From contig NZ_PGGO01000002.1 in NCBI RefSeq assembly GCF_003010955.1, positions 389,280 through 453,279 of the forward strand: 64,000 bases of DNA. Direction: 5' to 3'. A program made the position numbers and the translations under genes. This document shows positions 62,883 to 64,000 of the stretch, in pieces (position 1 is the stretch's first letter; the number at the start of each line of letters is the position of its first letter). The notes under the pieces are model-generated. The model did no database searches. It saw only the letters and a list, made by a program, of their open reading frames with translations, and was not told where the DNA came from. This DNA comes from Phyllobacterium brassicacearum. Lineage in GTDB: Bacteria > Pseudomonadota > Alphaproteobacteria > Rhizobiales > Rhizobiaceae.

Positions 62883-64000
62883 TCAGGTTGTGTCGTGAGG
62901 ATCATTCCACATCGCTTGGCGTTCCGCCGGTAGTAAGTGCTTTCTCTGGGCTGCGATGCGGAAGATGGCGTTGGGGGCACCATAACCCTTGTAGCCCTTG
63001 CGCTCGACGATCTCGAAGAAGAAGCCTTCGCCGTAGTTCGGGCTGTAGAGCTGAAAGTATTCGCCGTTGTCATCGCGATCGTAAAGGATATTGGCATCCT
63101 TCAGGCTGTCCGAAAAATCAGGATCCAGACCGAACCGGGCTTCAATGTCGTCATAGTAGTTCGGCGAGATTTGCAAGGGCACGAAGCCGTTGGCCTGCAG
63201 CGCCTCGGCTGTCGCAAAGATATTGTCGGTCCTGAAGGCGAGGTGCTGGATGCTCGATCCGAATTTCTCGGCCAGGAAATGACCGGCAAGGGTGCGCCGG
63301 TTCTCGGCGCCATTCATGGTGATGCGCAGCGCGCCGGTGTCGTTTTCGACCACCTGGCTGCGCACGATGCCGGCTGGATCGATGATATCGACCATCGGCG
63401 TCTTCCTCGTCTTCAGGATGGAAGTGTAGAAGAGCAGCCAGGTCAGCATCTCATCGAAGTTCATGGTCTGGGCCACGTGGTCGAACTGCAGCAGACCGGC
63501 ATCCTCGCCCGCAGCTTCGTCTGCAACAGGGTCGAACTCGATCGACCAGATGTTCTTGAGCTCCGACTTGTCGTCGACAAAGTACAGAACCCCGCCGCCG
63601 ACGCCGCGAATGGCCGGCATGCCGAGCTCTGAAGGGCCAACGGCCTGCTCGAACGGTTCGGCGCCAAGCGCCCGGGCGCGGGCAACCGTGGCATGCGCAT
63701 CCGCCACCTTGAGCCCGAGTGCGTAGGCCGACGTGCCGTGGACGGCATAGGACGAGTGGGCAAAGCCCTCCCGTTCGGTGTTGATCACCAGGTTGATGCC
63801 ACCCTGGCTGTAGCGCGCCACCTGCTTGGTCTTGTGCTTGCCGGTCTGGCGGAAACCCAGCGTGTGCAAGAGGGATGCAAGCTCTCTGGCCTCTTCTTCA
63901 TTGGCGGCAAACTCCACGAATTCGACGCCGGTGACCTCGATGGGCGCCGGCATCGGCGGAATCGTCATGACGATGTCCGGTTCGCTGCGCTTCACCTGGT
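62883..64000 (-). CDS. quiC: C-terminal part of a two-domain 3-dehydroshikimate dehydratase (QuiC-like)
   Basis: The frame runs out of the window on the right, so the N-terminal part is unseen. The 372 residues visible contain two vicinal-oxygen-chelate domains related to 4-hydroxyphenylpyruvate dioxygenase. Visible segments are GVEFVEFAANEEEARELASL, the iron-type ligands in LQFDHVAQTMN and IQHLAFRTDNI, and FFFEIVERKGYKGYGAPNA (Glu). The opening, with frame sequence before residue 1, fits bifunctional proteins with an N-terminal xylose-isomerase-like 3-dehydroshikimate dehydratase domain. These make protocatechuate from dehydroshikimate. The alternative is plain HPPD, but the sequence before the first domain makes that less likely. 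Confidence 0.72.
   Translation of the reverse strand, partial: QVKRSEPDIVMTIPPMPAPIEVTGVEFVEFAANEEEARELASLLHTLGFRQTGKHKTKQVARYSQGGINLVINTEREGFAHSSYAVHGTSAYALGLKVADAHATVARARALGAEPFEQAVGPSELGMPAIRGVGGGVLYFVDDKSELKNIWSIEFDPVADEAAGEDAGLLQFDHVAQTMNFDEMLTWLLFYTSILKTRKTPMVDIIDPAGIVRSQVVENDTGALRITMNGAENRRTLAGHFLAEKFGSSIQHLAFRTDNIFATAEALQANGFVPLQISPNYYDDIEARFGLDPDFSDSLKDANILYDRDDNGEYFQLYSPNYGEGFFFEIVERKGYKGYGAPNAIFRIAAQRKHLLPAERQAMWNDPHDTT

Overview
The window looks like part of a secondary replicon (chromid or megaplasmid) of a Hyphomicrobiales alphaproteobacterium, most likely Rhizobiaceae, Phyllobacteriaceae or Brucellaceae. The basis is inference from gene content: minCDE (which rhizobia and brucellae commonly carry on a secondary replicon), a short second FtsZ, a DUF982 protein and long catabolic operons with their own ABC importers. 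No rRNA, tRNA, replication genes, CRISPR array or intact insertion sequence was seen.

Layout. 1-3.1 kb: the tail of an unknown gene, a decayed regulator, minC-minD-minE (minus strand) and an ATPase relic. 3.3-9.5 kb: a plus-strand signalling cluster, with a periplasmic haem protein, a hybrid histidine kinase, a single-domain response regulator, a receiver-adenylate cyclase and an exported superoxide dismutase. 9.5-13.4 kb: EAL and cyclase relics, ftsZ2, a membrane-anchored hydrolase, a minus-strand cobalamin riboswitch with no recognisable target, and a cold-shock gene. 13.4-23.0 kb: two divergent operons around a LysR gene. The minus one encodes an MFS pump, aldo/keto reductase, ApbE flavin transferase and FMN-binding protein. 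The plus one encodes two exported hydrolases, a carboxymuconolactone decarboxylase-like protein, a cupin, a P460-like cytochrome and a DUF4405 membrane cytochrome. 23-28 kb: relics, DUF982, and a coupled trio of N-formylglutamate amidohydrolase-like, DUF1704 metallopeptidase-like and GshB-like ATP-grasp genes.

28.5-39.6 kb: an eleven-gene minus-strand operon for a betaine or cyclic imino acid. It has a GntR regulator, DapA-like lyase, aldehyde dehydrogenase, FAD amine oxidase, ProXWV-type importer, hydroxyproline epimerase-like protein, pyrroline-carboxylate reductase-like protein and a GlxA-type activator. 39.8-42.4 kb: relics, a GH4 alpha-galactosidase and a Bfd ferredoxin. 43-52.9 kb: a sugar or sugar-acid locus with two SDRs, a mandelate-racemase-type enolase, a two-gene unit of unknown function, a FadR-type regulator and a four-gene sugar ABC importer. 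The same palindrome lies upstream of both transcription units and probably defines the regulon. 53-62.7 kb: a complete benzoate-to-3-oxoadipate cluster (catB-catC-catA-benA-benB-benC-benD-benK-pcaD) with a divergent catR/benM-type regulator and a perfect ATAC-N7-GTAT site. 62.9 kb to the end: the C-terminal part of a two-domain 3-dehydroshikimate dehydratase.

About ten decayed genes lie between the operons, which suggests repeated insertion and loss at operon boundaries. The best candidates for undescribed biology are the DUF1704 trio, the flavin/haem extracytosolic redox set, the epimerase homologue with a replaced active-site cysteine, and the orphan cobalamin riboswitch.
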